Part shown: in pieces, positions 1 to 12,059 of the stretch
Layout: each line of letters opens with the position of its first letter
Numbering within the stretch: position 1 is the stretch's first letter
From: Odontocerum albicorne
Lineage: Eukaryota; Arthropoda; Insecta; Trichoptera; Odontoceridae
Assembly: GCA_949825065.1 (NCBI GenBank)
Contig: OX463849.1
Coordinates: 34,491,199-34,555,198 of the forward strand
Direction of reading: 5' to 3'
DNA: 64,000 bases
Notes under the pieces: generated by a model
What the model saw: only the letters and a program-made list of their open reading frames with translations
The model's database searches: none
Told to the model about the DNA's origin: nothing
Position numbers and translations under genes: made by a program

Positions 1-423
1 TATCATAGACACATAACATATTCACATATGAATGTCGTGTGAAGTGTTATAAGAACAGCAATAGACAATAGAGTGAATGATGGGTTATTCAATTTATCTA
101 TCAGACCGGAATGTTTCCAAAGAAGGAAAGCAAACCGCTTATAATGTGATTTTGGTTTCAACATTAAACATTCAACATTCTTCTTCCCAGTGTCATATCA
201 GGTCCCCCCAACGTTGAATATCACTTGAGAGTAGACACCTTTGTCCCCAGCAGCCCGAAAAAAATCTCCAACGCCCCTTATGCCAGTTCAATCACGTGTA
301 TTGCGGAGCCAGGAGATTTTCCTCCTGCCTTATGCGTACTTTTTATAATCGAAATACTCGTATATGCGGTATAAATTAAAGTTTTGTATCAAATGTAGGC
401 CATTTTTTTTATTCTTCCTGCTT

Positions 424-622
424 GATGGTTAGCACCATGCCCTTGTTATTTAAACGTTTGTCTTTTAAGATAGGGGTTGCAGGTTTGATTCCCGCTGGGT
501 CCCCGAGAAAACAAAAACATACTGAACTGCTCCGATCGTCTCACTTCGATGTACCATCGGTTCTAGTACAGCGGTGTGACCGGTGAGTTTGCAGGTGTGC
601 AACGGCTCACTCCTTGAAAAAC
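424..622 (+). repeat. Chimeric SINE: SINE-B head joined to SINE-A body
   Basis: The first part (about 424-505) has the tRNA-like SINE-B head, with a B-box-like GGTTTGATTCCCGC. Near 510 it passes directly into the central domain otherwise seen in SINE-A (GCTCCGATCGTCTCACTTCG, then GGTGAGTTTGC and a CTCACTCC end). The two parts normally belong to separate families in this window, so this copy is either a recombinant or one insertion next to another. No target duplication was resolved. Confidence 0.6.
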
Positions 623-997
623 CCAAAAACGTTGTGAATGAAGATCGAAAAAAATGTATTACTGTACGATCCAAGAACACTTAGCAACCCCTCCCACTGA
701 CACAGATAACCAGGTCTCAAGGATAATCTCGAATGAAAAGGGACAAATTCGTTTTTAGCATGAATTTTCTTAAAAAGTCCAGAATCTCTCCGAAATGGGC
801 ATCGAAAAACTTTATTAAGTAGCTTTACTGAGAAATCTGCGCAGTATTTTATCTTTCCAAGAAGATGAAGGACAAAACACTCAGCATTATTAACTAAAAC
901 AATGAAAGTTCCTGGAACACCATCACTGCGTTGTAAAAATTATAAAATAGTTTAAAAACAAAAAAAAATTGTTGTTTGAAACGAAAAATTTGGCCAA

Positions 998-1105
998 TGA
1001 TAACCTTCATGCCCTTGTTAGTAAAACATTTGTCTTCCAGCCCGGGACTACAGATTTGAATCCTGTTGTTACCCATTTTTTTTAAAAAGGTTCCTGTATG
1101 GTCTT
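998..1105 (+). repeat. SINE-B relic
   Basis: Diverged SINE-B: CCCTTGTTAGTAAAACATTTG, then CCAGCCCGGGACTACAGATT, and a run of T followed by AAAAAGGTTCCTG matching the SINE-B body. The A-box end and the 3' tail are decayed or missing. Confidence 0.5.
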
Positions 1106-1870
1106 CTATTAAGGTTCGTTTTAACGATATATATCCGAGTGATGCAAAACAGTTTTCTGGATAACATTTATTATTTAATTTGCCTAATACTGTCAAGTCA
1201 AAAATGAAACAAAAAATACTGTGACCGTGAAGTGAAAATGAAACATAAATGCAGAAGATTTGTTTTAATTTTCAAATAAATTATGCTGTCAAAGTAAACA
1301 TGTTTGCAAAACAAATAAAAATTGATTAGCTGTCATCGTTGAAATTGACCTATGTAATTAAAATTGACTATTTTTAATAAAGTGGCGGGGTGCATATCGG
1401 TGGAGCGGTTTGAAGTTTTTAATGGAGTTTTAAAGATTATTTTCGAGTTGAATGGTTGAGATTTGTTTTTAAAAAGGCATTATCTATGTATCCTCATTGG
1501 ATGGTTTTATTGGTAAAGCAGAAAGAAGTTAATTGCAAGGATTTTCGACATTGTGTCTCCGTAATGGGAGGAAAAAAAGAACCACGCCATAAAGATTTTA
1601 GGTTCATGCCGTAAATTTTTATTTATAAAATTATAATTACAATTGACGCGTTTCAAGGACAGACTTTGAATACCATCGATGTATATTAAATTAATTTATT
1701 AATTTAATTTAAACTCCATTTAAACGTACCTACATCACAATTTAACCATGGGATTTTTCTTGATGTTTTGAATGTATTAAGTTAGTAAGATTCTTGAAAA
1801 TTAACTTGAAAACTTTACACAAAAAAACGTTTTAAAATGTTAGAAGAACCAGATTGATAGAAGAAGTGTT
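1106..1870. other. No feature recognised
   Basis: A+T-rich sequence with simple runs only. I see no open frame with recognisable protein motifs and no repeat shared with the rest of the window. Confidence 0.5.
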
Positions 1871-1874
1871 GCTG

Positions 1875-2205
1875 CAAAGCGAAGAAAAACAACGACAACG
1901 GCTATGGTGACAAACTATAAACGGTAAACAAAGACAATATGTATGACAATACAATGATTACCAAGAAAATATATATGACCAAACAAAGAAGAGCAAGGAA
2001 AACAGGATGTCCAAGAGTTATATGGAAAGAGTATGTTAGACAACTATTGAAAAATAGTAAGGTGAAAATTATGAAGAATAGAACGCGTTGTATGAGACGA
2101 ACTATGGATGTGGTAGGTAAGGTCAGAATGTGTAGCATTCGATCCTCTCTGCTTACCCCGTTAGGGGCATGGCGTAATGAGATGGAATGTAAGTGCATTT
2201 AACAA
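1875..2205 (+). pseudogene. Non-LTR retrotransposon C-terminal fragment (LINE-W related)
   Basis: An open stretch (1939-2202) reads as the basic, Arg/Lys-rich end of an endonuclease/reverse-transcriptase polyprotein: a GCPRVIWKEYV segment, then an RNRTRCMRRTMDV segment, then SSLLTPLG. The same order (R-rich linker, W-x-D/E-x-V, R-x-M-V, Y-P-S/L-T-P) recurs in the other LINE-W copies here. Upstream catalytic parts are absent. It is a 5'-truncated relic with no evidence of host function. Confidence 0.5.
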
Positions 2206-2704
2206 TTTTTTAGTTATTGTTTTCGCACATTCTTATGGGCTTTCTAGCTAGCATAACAATGAAGTATTAAAAATATAAATAAATATAGATCAATTGTTCC
2301 GGGATATATCATACAAACAAGGTTCATCATAATTTTCATTCGATAGTGAAGACACCATCGAATGAAGTATTTGTTGAAGTCACTATCGAATGAAATGTTT
2401 GTTCCAAATTATCTGTTTATCCGTTAACTTTGAAAACACTTTCTCGAAACTGGGCAATTTTATGAACCAGGCACAAGTTCGGCATAAAATCTATTTCGCT
2501 GGTAGCGGTGATTAGAGCCGATGGTAGCGAGAAATTATTGCGACAAAATACTATAATTGAGCAGGTAATAGTTCTCTTAATGGACGCATATTGCAACTGC
2601 ATCGTGGACCTCAACCAGCCGCAATGCTTCATACTTAAGGCGAGTTAATTGCAGCTGGTTAAAATTATATAACTGACAATGATAAGCTGCAACGCAAAAG
2701 CTGT

Positions 2705-2965
2705 TACTCGGTGTGTTTAACTCACTTCTTCTTTATCACGTGCTCAATGCTGGGCATTGTGATCCTCTACTATGGCTCAAACTCGGCGCACTACCTGTCT
2801 GTCTACATCTGATCCCACGTTGCAATAAGATCCTGTTAACTCCTTTTCTATCTCATAGAACACCTTCCTTTTGTACCTTCTCCACACTTTCATCCTTCTT
2901 TCTAAAATGATGTCCAAACTACATAGCATGCGTCTCCAACACCACATCTCGTACGCATCTATCAT
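2705..2965 (-). pseudogene. LINE fragment with EMWCWRRML motif
   Basis: Read on the minus strand from 2965, the frame begins MIDAYEMWCWRRMLCSLD. This matches the conserved A-F-E-M-W-C-W-R-R-M-L segment downstream of the RT domain in RTE-like endonuclease/RT elements and in the LINE-Y and LINE-Z copies of this window. The frame then runs into sequence without motifs (YKRKVFYEIEKEL) and stops. A short dead fragment. Confidence 0.5.
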
Positions 2966-3069
2966 GTTTGTTTATTTCTTTCTGGTCGGTTATGTTTCCT
3001 TCTTTCTCATCGGTTATGTTTCCGATTCATACAGCTCTGTGGAGAATACTAAAAACGTAACCAGTTAAC

Positions 3070-3880
3070 TCGTAGCTCACATTTGAAAAAAAACTTTGTT
3101 TATATATCTATATGTTCGAAGATTTTTGCGATTATTTTTTCTTCGTCTTCTTCTAAAGTTAGACATTTAATCTGATATCACTAAAACTTATTCTCTTGAG
3201 ATCATGAACCCCTCTTTTTAGAGGTCTTCATCAACTCCAAAAACATTTCAAACTAGTGGAAAACAATTCTCACCAAATTGGTGATTCCATCGTCCGAGAT
3301 ATCTTTCTATGATCTGTAAACGTTTTGACTGTTTTATAGAGGGCATGCAGCTGATTTTTCCAATCCAAATCGTTTTTCAACTGAGTTCGGACCGGCCTTG
3401 GTAGAATTAGTCATGAGTGATGACAAATCAATTGAACATGTGATGAAATTCAAAGATCTAGGTGGGGTCTAGAGTCATAGTGATTTCTACAAGAAAATAA
3501 AATGCCAAGGAAATAAAGACGCTGCTGTCTCTGGATGCCCTAAAATATGGTGTTTAATACAAAATACTTAAGAATTTAATGTAAGTTAATAATTTACTTG
3601 GGACATATGAATATTAATACAGTCAGTCATATTGCGTTTATGAATATGTTTACAGCTTATTAAAATAATCAATAATAAATGTTGTATATCGTAAGATAGG
3701 TAAATGTAGAAAATTATTATTTTCCTATATCAATTTTAATTCTCATGCGTAATGTCAAAAAATATCCAAACATTTTTTATCGTAAATATAGATTAGAAAC
3801 ATAGACTAAACCATAGACTAAATCATAGACTAAATCATTATTTAAGCTTCTTAGCCTTCGATTTAATATTGATTGACAGG
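3070..3880. other. No feature recognised
   Basis: A+T-rich DNA. CATAGACTAAA is repeated three times around 3799-3838, but nothing larger. No protein motif seen. Confidence 0.5.
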
Positions 3881-4371
3881 TATATGGAAATAAAAAGCAA
3901 TTGTTCGTAATAATATAGAAAACGAATAAAAATTAAGAAATTGAATCGTTAACATCCAGGCAAATAAAAGAGTACATTTAATATGTTGCTTATCGACCAG
4001 CCCGGAGGTTGTGAACTCCATTCCCGCTGGTACCCATTCTTTATATTCTTTCAGCCTGACTTAAGTAACCTTTAACCATTATCTGATGTATTGTAAATGA
4101 TCGCTACGTGGCAATGAGCTCACCAATATATGGAAATAAAAAGCAATTGTTCGTAATAATATAGAAAACGAAAAAAAAATTAAGAAATTGAATTGTGAAC
4201 ATCCAGGCAAATAAAATAGTACATTTAATATGTTGCTTATCGACCAGCCCGGAGGTTGTGAACTCCATTCCCGCTGGTACCCATTCTTTATATTCTTTCA
4301 GCCTGACTTAAGTAACCTTTAACCAATATCTGATTGATTGTAAAAGATCGCTACGTGGCAATGAGTTCACC
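3881..4371 (+). repeat. Direct duplication, two units of about 246 bp, each with a SINE-B relic
   Basis: Units 3881-4126 and 4127-4371 both start TATATGGAAATAAAAAGCAA and both carry CAGCCCGGAGGTTGTGAACTCC followed by a CGCTGGTACCC block, a diverged SINE-B head. They end at GTGGCAATGAG(C/T)TCACC. The units differ at only a handful of positions, so the duplication is younger than the SINE insertion inside it. Confidence 0.85.
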
Positions 4372-4639
4372 AGATTGTACTATGTATAATGAAAATGTAA
4401 AGGAATATAAGTTTACCTTTATTTATAATGCTTTAGACACGCCCATAGAAACCGATTCTACAATTTATTTATAAATGAAAACATTTGTATTAGTAAAAAT
4501 TGCTACAAAGAAATACATCCGTAAGATGTACTCGTATATGTATTGAAAGTGTTAAAGTAAACTAAATAAAGAATGAATGAAATGTAGTAAGTAACGTTGC
4601 CAAATATGATCGATATTTTTATCATCACCTTGAGGATGA

Positions 4640-5145
4640 AGGCGTTACACTGCTAACTTGATGTATATGAGTGAAACGTGAACGTGGAAAAAGACCGATA
4701 GAAGCCGAATAAACGCTATAAAAATATGTGGATGGAGAATACATGGTATGCATTGTATGACAATGTAACATATAACAGAAAACGTAATGAAGTGAACAAG
4801 GATGAATATGAAACGAATGACAGATGTGTTGAGTAAGATAACGTTGAGATGGTTTGGGCATGTGGAACGAATGAATGAAGAAAGTCTAGCAAAACAAATA
4901 TATCGTGCAACTGTAAGTGGATTGCATGTGAGAGGAAGTTCAAGAAAAGTATGGATGGATCAATGAATGATATTGGGAAAGAATGAAACGTAGAAAGTCA
5001 GAGTATTCAGATAAGTTGTATAAGAAGGTGTACGGATGTAGAAGAGGCGTAATATATGTCTATTATGGTAGGAAATTATGATGCCTTGTCCTCTCTGCCT
5101 ATCCCGACATGTGAATGAAGTGATGGTATGTTTGTATGTGTGTAT
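4640..5145 (+). pseudogene. LINE-W 3' fragment (plus strand)
   Basis: The plus strand carries T-L-R-W-F-G-H-V-E-R-M-N-E-E-S at about 4842-4887, the hallmark of the C-terminal region of RTE-like endonuclease/RT polyproteins. Upstream, ACTTGATGTATATGAGTG aligns to the P-T-L-M-Y-G-S-E-T-W segment of other copies but is frameshifted. The 3' end (about 5080-5130) has the family's terminal block CCTCTCTGCCTATCCCGACA followed by a GTATGTATG-type tail. Stops and frameshifts show it is dead. Confidence 0.75.
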
Positions 5146-5565
5146 TAAAAGATATATACTTGTACATATATACTCAAATCTCAAATGCTAAATAATCTTC
5201 AAGAAACTGCGATTATGGGCATTATAAAACATTTATAAAAAAATTGAAATAACGACGATATAAATTTTAAAATTTATATTTATATGAAATTCCCGTTTCG
5301 AAGATAGAATTAGATAAATATAAAAGTTATAAGCACAAAACGATCGATAATAGTCAGTTACTGAGAAGCGGTGGCTTTGACATGACTCATGACTGTTGAT
5401 GAATGTGCCAATAGCAAAAGAGATATCAGCGTCATCATCTCCCGTTAAATCTCTTTTGTGAAAGATTATCTTGAGAACAGGGGTAAGCAAAGTGTGGTCT
5501 GGGAGAAAAACAATTTCGTCAACTTAAATTGCATAATTTCTTTAATTTAAATTGAGTGATTTAAA

Positions 5566-5800
5566 ATTACTTTGAGCGTTAAAAAAGGGTGTGTGATGTC
5601 ACCTTGGTTGTTTAATTTATATGTAAATTCATGTGTCCGCGACTTTAAGGATGATGGGGGGGATGTAAGACAGAGTGAAATAAATGTATGTATAATATAT
5701 GTCTTCATAGTCGTCTTCATATTTCAACATGTCCATATTATGGACATGTTGAAATATGAAGACGATTTAAGATATATGATAACATAAGTGAGCTGTATAA
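5566..5800 (+). pseudogene. Decayed reverse transcriptase fragment
   Basis: An open frame from about 5572 reads VKKGCVMSPWLFNLYVNSCV, matching the RT segment G-V-R-Q-G-C-x-(L/M)-S-P-x-L-F-N of RTE-like LINEs. Some 47 residues on it reaches LKYEDDLRYM, which aligns with the catalytic Y-A-D-D box, Ala replaced by Glu. The stretch between is shortened and rearranged and holds a perfect palindrome (5711-5765). It probably belongs to the LINE-W lineage, but that is inference. Confidence 0.65.
5711..5765. repeat. Perfect 55-nt palindrome (27-bp arms, 1-nt centre)
   Basis: The left arm starts TCGTCTTCATATTTCAACAT. The right arm is its exact reverse complement and ends ATATGAAGACGA, with a single central T at 5738. 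The right arm is the RT sequence encoding the KYEDD box, so the left arm appears to be an inverted copy of it. Possible origin: template switching during repair or reverse transcription. Confidence 0.9.
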
Positions 5801-6034
5801 ATTACCTCGTTAAAATATTACTGGTTGGCTGGAAGAGTTTGCAGGATGAAAGTGTAAAACAATACAATGTCCAAAGTACTTTAACATCCATTTGTTACTG
5901 GATAATACGAGTACTTTCAAATCTTTATTCATCCATTTTCTAGATGTCATTATTATGGACCTGGTCAACTTATGAGATTCTTAAAATTGATTTCTTCTAC
6001 CCGATGTTAAATACAAATTTTAAATAATCTTTGA

Positions 6035-6655
<621 letters not shown>

Positions 6656-7061
6656 GTATAACTCTTAAATAAATTGGCGTCCCCTGATCCTCTCAATAAG
6701 AGGTGTAGCGTATCCTTTGTAAATGAGGAAAGAAATAACATTTTGCAAGAGTTCTTTGCGCGACTCTTAAGTTTTAAAAGGATGTCGATGACCAGCAGAA
6801 TCGATTAACAGGTTAACACCACTGATATCCAATCCTAACTAACGGATATCCAATCCTAACGGTACTTGTAAAGGACAAAGGAAAATCATTTGCATGAACT
6901 AGTTTAAAGCGATAATACAAGATCCTGTGATATAAACAGTACTTTGATGTTTTTTTATAACTGACTGTGGATATTGATCATTATTTATTTTTTATCATTT
7001 ATTTATTGATGTTTTCATTCATTAATCGGAATAATTCCACATGAATAAATATAATGGGACT

Positions 7062-7860
7062 TATGAGCTGCTTTCAATACATTAAAAAAACAACGTCATC
7101 TAGATGTGGTAACATATTACAACACAGTGCTAATGTGAGTTATGAGCTGCCTTCAATACATTAAAAAAACAATGTCTTCTAGATGTGGTAACATATTACA
7201 ACACAGTATGAGCTGCCTACAATACATTATAAAAACAATGTCCTCTAGATGCGGTAATATATCACAAAACAGTGCTAATGGAACTTATGAGCTGCCTTCA
7301 ATACATTAAAAACACAATGTCCTCTAGATGTGGTAACATATTACAACACAGTGTTAATGTGACTTATGATCTGCCTTCAATACATTAAAAAAACAATGTC
7401 CTCTAGATGTGGTAACATATTACAACACAGTGCTAATGTGACTTATGAGCTGCCTACAATACATTAAAAAAACAATGTCCTCTAGATGTGGTAACATATT
7501 AGAACACAGTGATAATGTGACTTATGAGCTGCCTTCAATACATTAAAAAAACAATGTCGTCTAGATGTGGTAACATATTACAACACAGTGTTAATGTGAC
7601 TTATGATCTGCCTACAATACATTAAAAAAACAATGTCCTCTAGATGTGGTAACATATTACAACACAGTGATAATGTGACTTATGAGCTGCCTACAATACA
7701 TTAAAAAAACAATGTCCTCTAGATGTGGTAACATATTACAACACAGTGATAATGTGACTTATGAGCTGCCTTCAATACATTAAAAAAACAATGTCGTCTA
7801 GATGCGGTAATATATCACAAAACAGTGCTAATGGAACTTATATACATTAAAAAAAACAAT
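7062..7860 (+). repeat. 79-bp tandem array, about 10 units
   Basis: Units begin TATGAGCTGCCTTCAATACA and include TCTAGATGTGGTAACATATT. Starts at 7062, 7141, 7207, 7286, 7365, 7444, 7523, 7602, 7681 and 7760 give a steady 79-bp period, except for one 66-bp unit (7141-7206) lacking the TGCTAATGTGACT end. A shared CTTATGATCTGCC variant at 7365 and 7602 suggests higher-order copying. The last unit is truncated near 7850. Confidence 0.95.
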
Positions 7861-7861
7861 G

Positions 7862-8040
7862 TCATTTTCGTTGTATATACGAGTAGTACAACTTGGCCGA
7901 ATTATTGCTGTGGTATATTCTTTTAACCAACCAAAAATGTGCTAAACATGTCTTAAGTTATCTTAAAACCAATCTGAAACCGTGTTTTTAATCTGGATAC
8001 CAACGGGAATCGAGCCCGCTACAAAGATAAGAGAATTATC
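7862..8040 (-). repeat. SINE-B copy (minus strand)
   Basis: Reverse-strand tail (CGTTGTATA...ACAACTTGGC) at the left and a head with GATACCAACGGGAATCGAGC, complement of the B-box region, at the right. The tail is interrupted by TACGAGTA (7878-7885) relative to the family's GTTGCACTGTATACAACG tail. Confidence 0.65.
7878..7885. other. Mariner excision-scar candidate within SINE-B
   Basis: TACGAGTA sits in the SINE-B tail, where other copies run straight from GTTGCACTG into TATACAACG. Removing CGAGTA restores near-consensus, though the local bases are TA rather than the consensus TG. Confidence 0.5.
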
Positions 8041-8786
8041 ATATGATAAACTAGACAGCAAAGAGGTTATAAATTTATTTTTTACTAACAAACAGTGCTA
8101 AAAATAAGAAATCAATGTTTTGTATTAGTATACACTTAACCACCTTTTTACAATGTGGCTTCTCTTCCTGAAACCTCGACATCCATTCAACCTCGACAGT
8201 GCTTTTCTCGGAGGTCATGACGTCACTCTAATGAGACATAATTCCATTCTTACATTACTTCTGTTACGCAATCTTGTGGTGAATGATTTACCCCCTATAT
8301 GGGATTGTGGGTGAATTATCATATATCCTTCTTTGGAAAGTTGCCCACCCGACATGGGAAGCGGAATTACTTGTACTTGAATACGCCTATAGTCCTTATA
8401 TCAAAAAGTCCATTTTGTACCCAAGAAACGTTTTTTTCAATATATGTGAACAAATAAATATAAAAGTTATAGTTCTCTTGATAAAGAATTGTTAATGTTA
8501 TAGAAAATATAATGAAAAATTGACAGTTAATTTAAAATTTTAATAAAATATAAAAAAAATACGTTTGTTTATTATAAATATTATTCATCATCCATTATAC
8601 AATATTTCCCATTTAAACAATCTTACTGTTAAAGTGAACCGTTAAATACAACATATCAATGCTAAAAAACAATTGATAATAAGGTCGTATCTCACATAGC
8701 GCTTTTTCGAATCACAGCCTGAAAGCTTAGACCAGCCTGGAACTGAAGATGAAAAACATTCGAGATTTGAACATACATATGGTGCA

Positions 8787-8794
8787 TACGAGTA
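8787..8794. other. Mariner excision-scar candidate with filled/empty comparison
   Basis: Copy 1 of the local repeat reads GCATACGAGTACTAAGACAG. Copy 3 at 9258-9270 reads ACATACTAAGAGAG, with a plain TA at 9260-9261 in the corresponding place. Confidence 0.75.
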
Positions 8795-8882
8795 CTAAGA
8801 CAGTTGACATTACATTTAAAACAACAGGAAAGTCTGTCCTTTTAGTAAGCGTTACCTTCTGCTTTGCGAATCACTGATGTCA

Positions 8883-9074
8883 CGACCTCCGTGGTCTGGT
8901 GGTAAGATGCTTTTCTGCCGATCCGGAGGTTGCGGGTTTGATCCCCACTGGAACCCAGAATTTAAAAAAATGGGATTCTTGTCTGGTTTTCACTTAAGGC
9001 CCATTAAAACATATTTCTGATTGGCTGGAAGAGATTACCACATGGCAATAAGCTAGTCAGATAAAAAATATAAA
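8883..9074 (+). repeat. SINE-B copy, good head
   Basis: About 190 bp. The head begins CGACCTCCGTGGTCTGGTGG (A-box-like) and has TTGCGGGTTTGATCCCCACT (B-box-like), as in a tRNA-derived RNA polymerase III promoter. The body contains TTCTTGTCTGGTTTTCACTT and TGGCTGGAAGAGATTACCAC. It interrupts a local repeat: GTCA occurs on the left (8879-8882) and again on the right (9075-9078), consistent with a short target-site duplication. Confidence 0.75.
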
Positions 9075-9569
9075 AGTCAAGTATACGGGGTGAAAAAAAA
9101 ACATTCTAGATACTGAACATACATTCTAAGAGAGTTTACCTTACATTAAAAATAATAGGAAAGTGTCCTTTTAGTAAGCGCTACCTTTTACTTTGCGAAT
9201 CACTGATGTCAGTTATATGAGGTGGAAAAAAAACATTCTAAATTTGAACATAACATACATACTAAGAGAGCTGACCTTACATTAACAGTAGGAAAGTAAA
9301 ATTAATGTTTTATAAACAACTTTAATTTAATTACATAAACAAGAATTTTAATGACATCATCAAGTATGAAACGGTAGTACATTTCCCATTAAATGCACGT
9401 GTTAACTTGTCTTTTACTCCTAACATGGAAGTTGCCATACAAGTTAAATGAAAAAGGAAATGTCAAGCTAGCTGCGATTGGTTTTATCAGTACTGATTAA
9501 GAATTATAACATTAATTGTGAAAATGTAGGTCTATTAAATGTTCTAAAGTGTCATGGCCAGGTTCGTAA

Positions 9570-9577
9570 TACTCGTA
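9570..9577. other. Mariner excision-scar candidate with filled/empty comparison
   Basis: Reads TTCGTAATACTCGTATGTATTAATCA. The paralogous unit at 11111-11130 reads TTCGTATTATGTATTAGTCA, with TA (11118-11119) at the matching place. Confidence 0.7.
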
Positions 9578-9699
9578 TGTATTAATCATGTGTTTGTGAG
9601 TACTTGTAATTTGTTTTATCTTGTGAGTACTTGTAATTTGTGAGTACTTGTAATTTGCATTTTGGCAGTTTTCGTGCGTTTGTTGAGTTTTTAATTTAT

Positions 9700-10028
9700 T
9701 ATATTATTGATAGTTAAGGCATTTGCATTGTGGAGGTTTAAAGACATTGTAATTTGTTTTATGAAACACTGTTTATTCTACTTTTTTTAACGGTATAACC
9801 CTACCGGTTTCAACCTCATCATCAGGGAAGCATATATTTTTGCCTTTTTTGGCAATATATATTATTTAAACGTCCACAATGTTAATGCCTTAACTATAAA
9901 TAATATATTAAATGCCAGTACGGCAAAAAAATATGCCCCCCTAATGATGAAGTGAAAGCCTTGAAACCGGTCGGGTTATACCATTATAAAAGTGCAATAA
10001 ACAGTGTTTGATAAAACAAATTACAATG
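9700..10028. mobile_element. Inverted pair of PLE terminal repeats
   Basis: The left half (minus strand, 9750-9828) contains AACGGTATAACCCTACCGGT and CCTCATCATCAGG. The right half (plus strand, 9938-10025) contains GTGAAAGCCTTGAAACCGGT and AATAAACAGTGTTTGATAAA. Outer arms also pair (AAGGCATTTGCATTGTGGAGG at left, CCACAATGTTAATGCCTT inside). The plus copy has CTAATGA instead of CTGATGA. Assignment to PLE rests on the 39-kb locus, where the same repeat follows a GIY-YIG relic. Confidence 0.75.
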
Positions 10029-10370
10029 AGTTTTTATTGTATTAAATGCTTATGTTGTCATTTATATGTCTATATAATACTCGTATATATGTAATTTTAT
10101 TGAATGTGTAGATACTATCTTCCTATAGATAAACCTTTATTTATAAAAAATCCATCGACACATGATTTAAAGAAATTTCGTAACATCTAACGTATTTAAG
10201 CATTATGACCAGATTCGTAATAGCATTAGTTAAATAATATATCGATATACGATGAAGGAAATATACGTACTGAAGTGTCATTATGCTATGGATTGGTTAA
10301 ATAATCTTTCTAAATATGATTAACGAAATGTAGGTCTTTGTGACGTGCTGATGTGTCATGGGCGAATTCG

Positions 10371-11006
<636 letters not shown>

Positions 11007-11417
11007 TCAAATAATATTTCCATACATGATTAATGATATTTAGATCTATGTAACGTACTGAAGTGTTATGGTCAGTACGTTACGTAGACTAGACTAGACA
11101 AGACATAGGTTTCGTATTATGTATTAGTCAAATAATTTTTCTATGCATTTTTCAGGTTTGCGATATGGATTAGTTTAATAATAAATCTACCATATACATG
11201 ATTAAAGAAATGTATATAACATACATGTAACGTACTGAAGTGGTGTCATTGTAAGGTTCTTGATTATAATTAGATAATTCTTCTTTCTATAAATAACTAA
11301 GGGAAATATAGGAAGTTCTGAGTATTGAAAGGGAATTTTAAGAGCAAAATAAATGTGTTCATGGCGTAGAACAAAGTTTATTTACAATGTTTGTTAGAGG
11401 AAGAAATTATCGGGAAA

Positions 11418-11590
11418 AAGTATTCGAGGGTATAAGGATACCTTTGACTTCGGTCATATATATTCTTTCAAAAAAAGAAAAAAAACATGCTGGTGTGCTT
11501 CGATCGTCTCACTTCGGTGTACTATTGGATCCAGTGGAGCAGTGCGGCCGATGAGTTTGCTGGTGCGCAATGGATTACTTATAGAAAATA
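11418..11590 (+). repeat. SINE-A, 5'-truncated
   Basis: Starts within the body (TATTCGAGGGTATAAGGATA, then TGACTTCGGTCATAT) and continues into the central hairpin domain (TTCGATCGTCTCACTTCGGT and GATGAGTTTGCTGGTGCGC). The tRNA-like head is missing. Confidence 0.65.
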
Positions 11591-11702
11591 AAGAAACAAA
11601 ACTTCACAGCTTCACTTTCTTGATTATCGACAACCCAGCAATGGCGACGACGGATGAAGGACAATTTATGTTATTAATGAATTATATATTATTTTTCTAA
11701 CT

Positions 11703-11990
11703 ATTGGGTTGTCCGGAAAGTAATTTCATATTTTATGATCAAAATTAGGTGGGCGATGGTTTTAGATATTTTCACAGTACAGCAGCAATCTTTCGTGCCT
11801 TTATTTGATTGTCATCAGTGTAATACGCATCGCGAAATAACTTAAACCACGTTTGATACACACCAAAGTAAGCTGTACATACTCGTATATATTTTTTTAG
11901 TTTTTATCGCATCTTTGCTTTGTGTAGTTAAATTTCTGCACAGAAATAAGTTCGCCAGATGTACCATATTTAGCAATGTAACACACATTA
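11703..11990 (+). mobile_element. Mariner-like terminal relic
   Basis: Begins TTGGGTTGTCCGGAAAGTAA, which resembles a mariner-type terminal repeat. It then shares spaced blocks with 59665-60010 (GATCAAA, GATGGTTTT, TTTTCA, GATTGTCATCAGT, TTTTATCGCAT). No transposase motif or opposite terminus was found, so the limits are uncertain. Confidence 0.4.
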
Positions 11991-12059
11991 ATGAAAAAAA
12001 ACATCAATTTAGTTTTGGAAAGCGAAGTTGTAAAGTTTTATTTCTTTTTTTCTCCCCTT

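Larger units (their letters stand above)
8745..9300 (+). repeat. Three imperfect local repeats of about 110-135 bp
   Basis: Copies at about 8745-8882, 9080-9208 and 9212-9300 share AAACATTC(G/T)A, GAACATACAT, CTAAGA(C/G)AG, CCTTTTAGTAAGCG and TTTGCGAATCACTGATGTCA. The third lacks the CCTTTTAGTAAGCG end. A SINE-B copy (8883-9074) separates copies 1 and 2. Confidence 0.75.
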
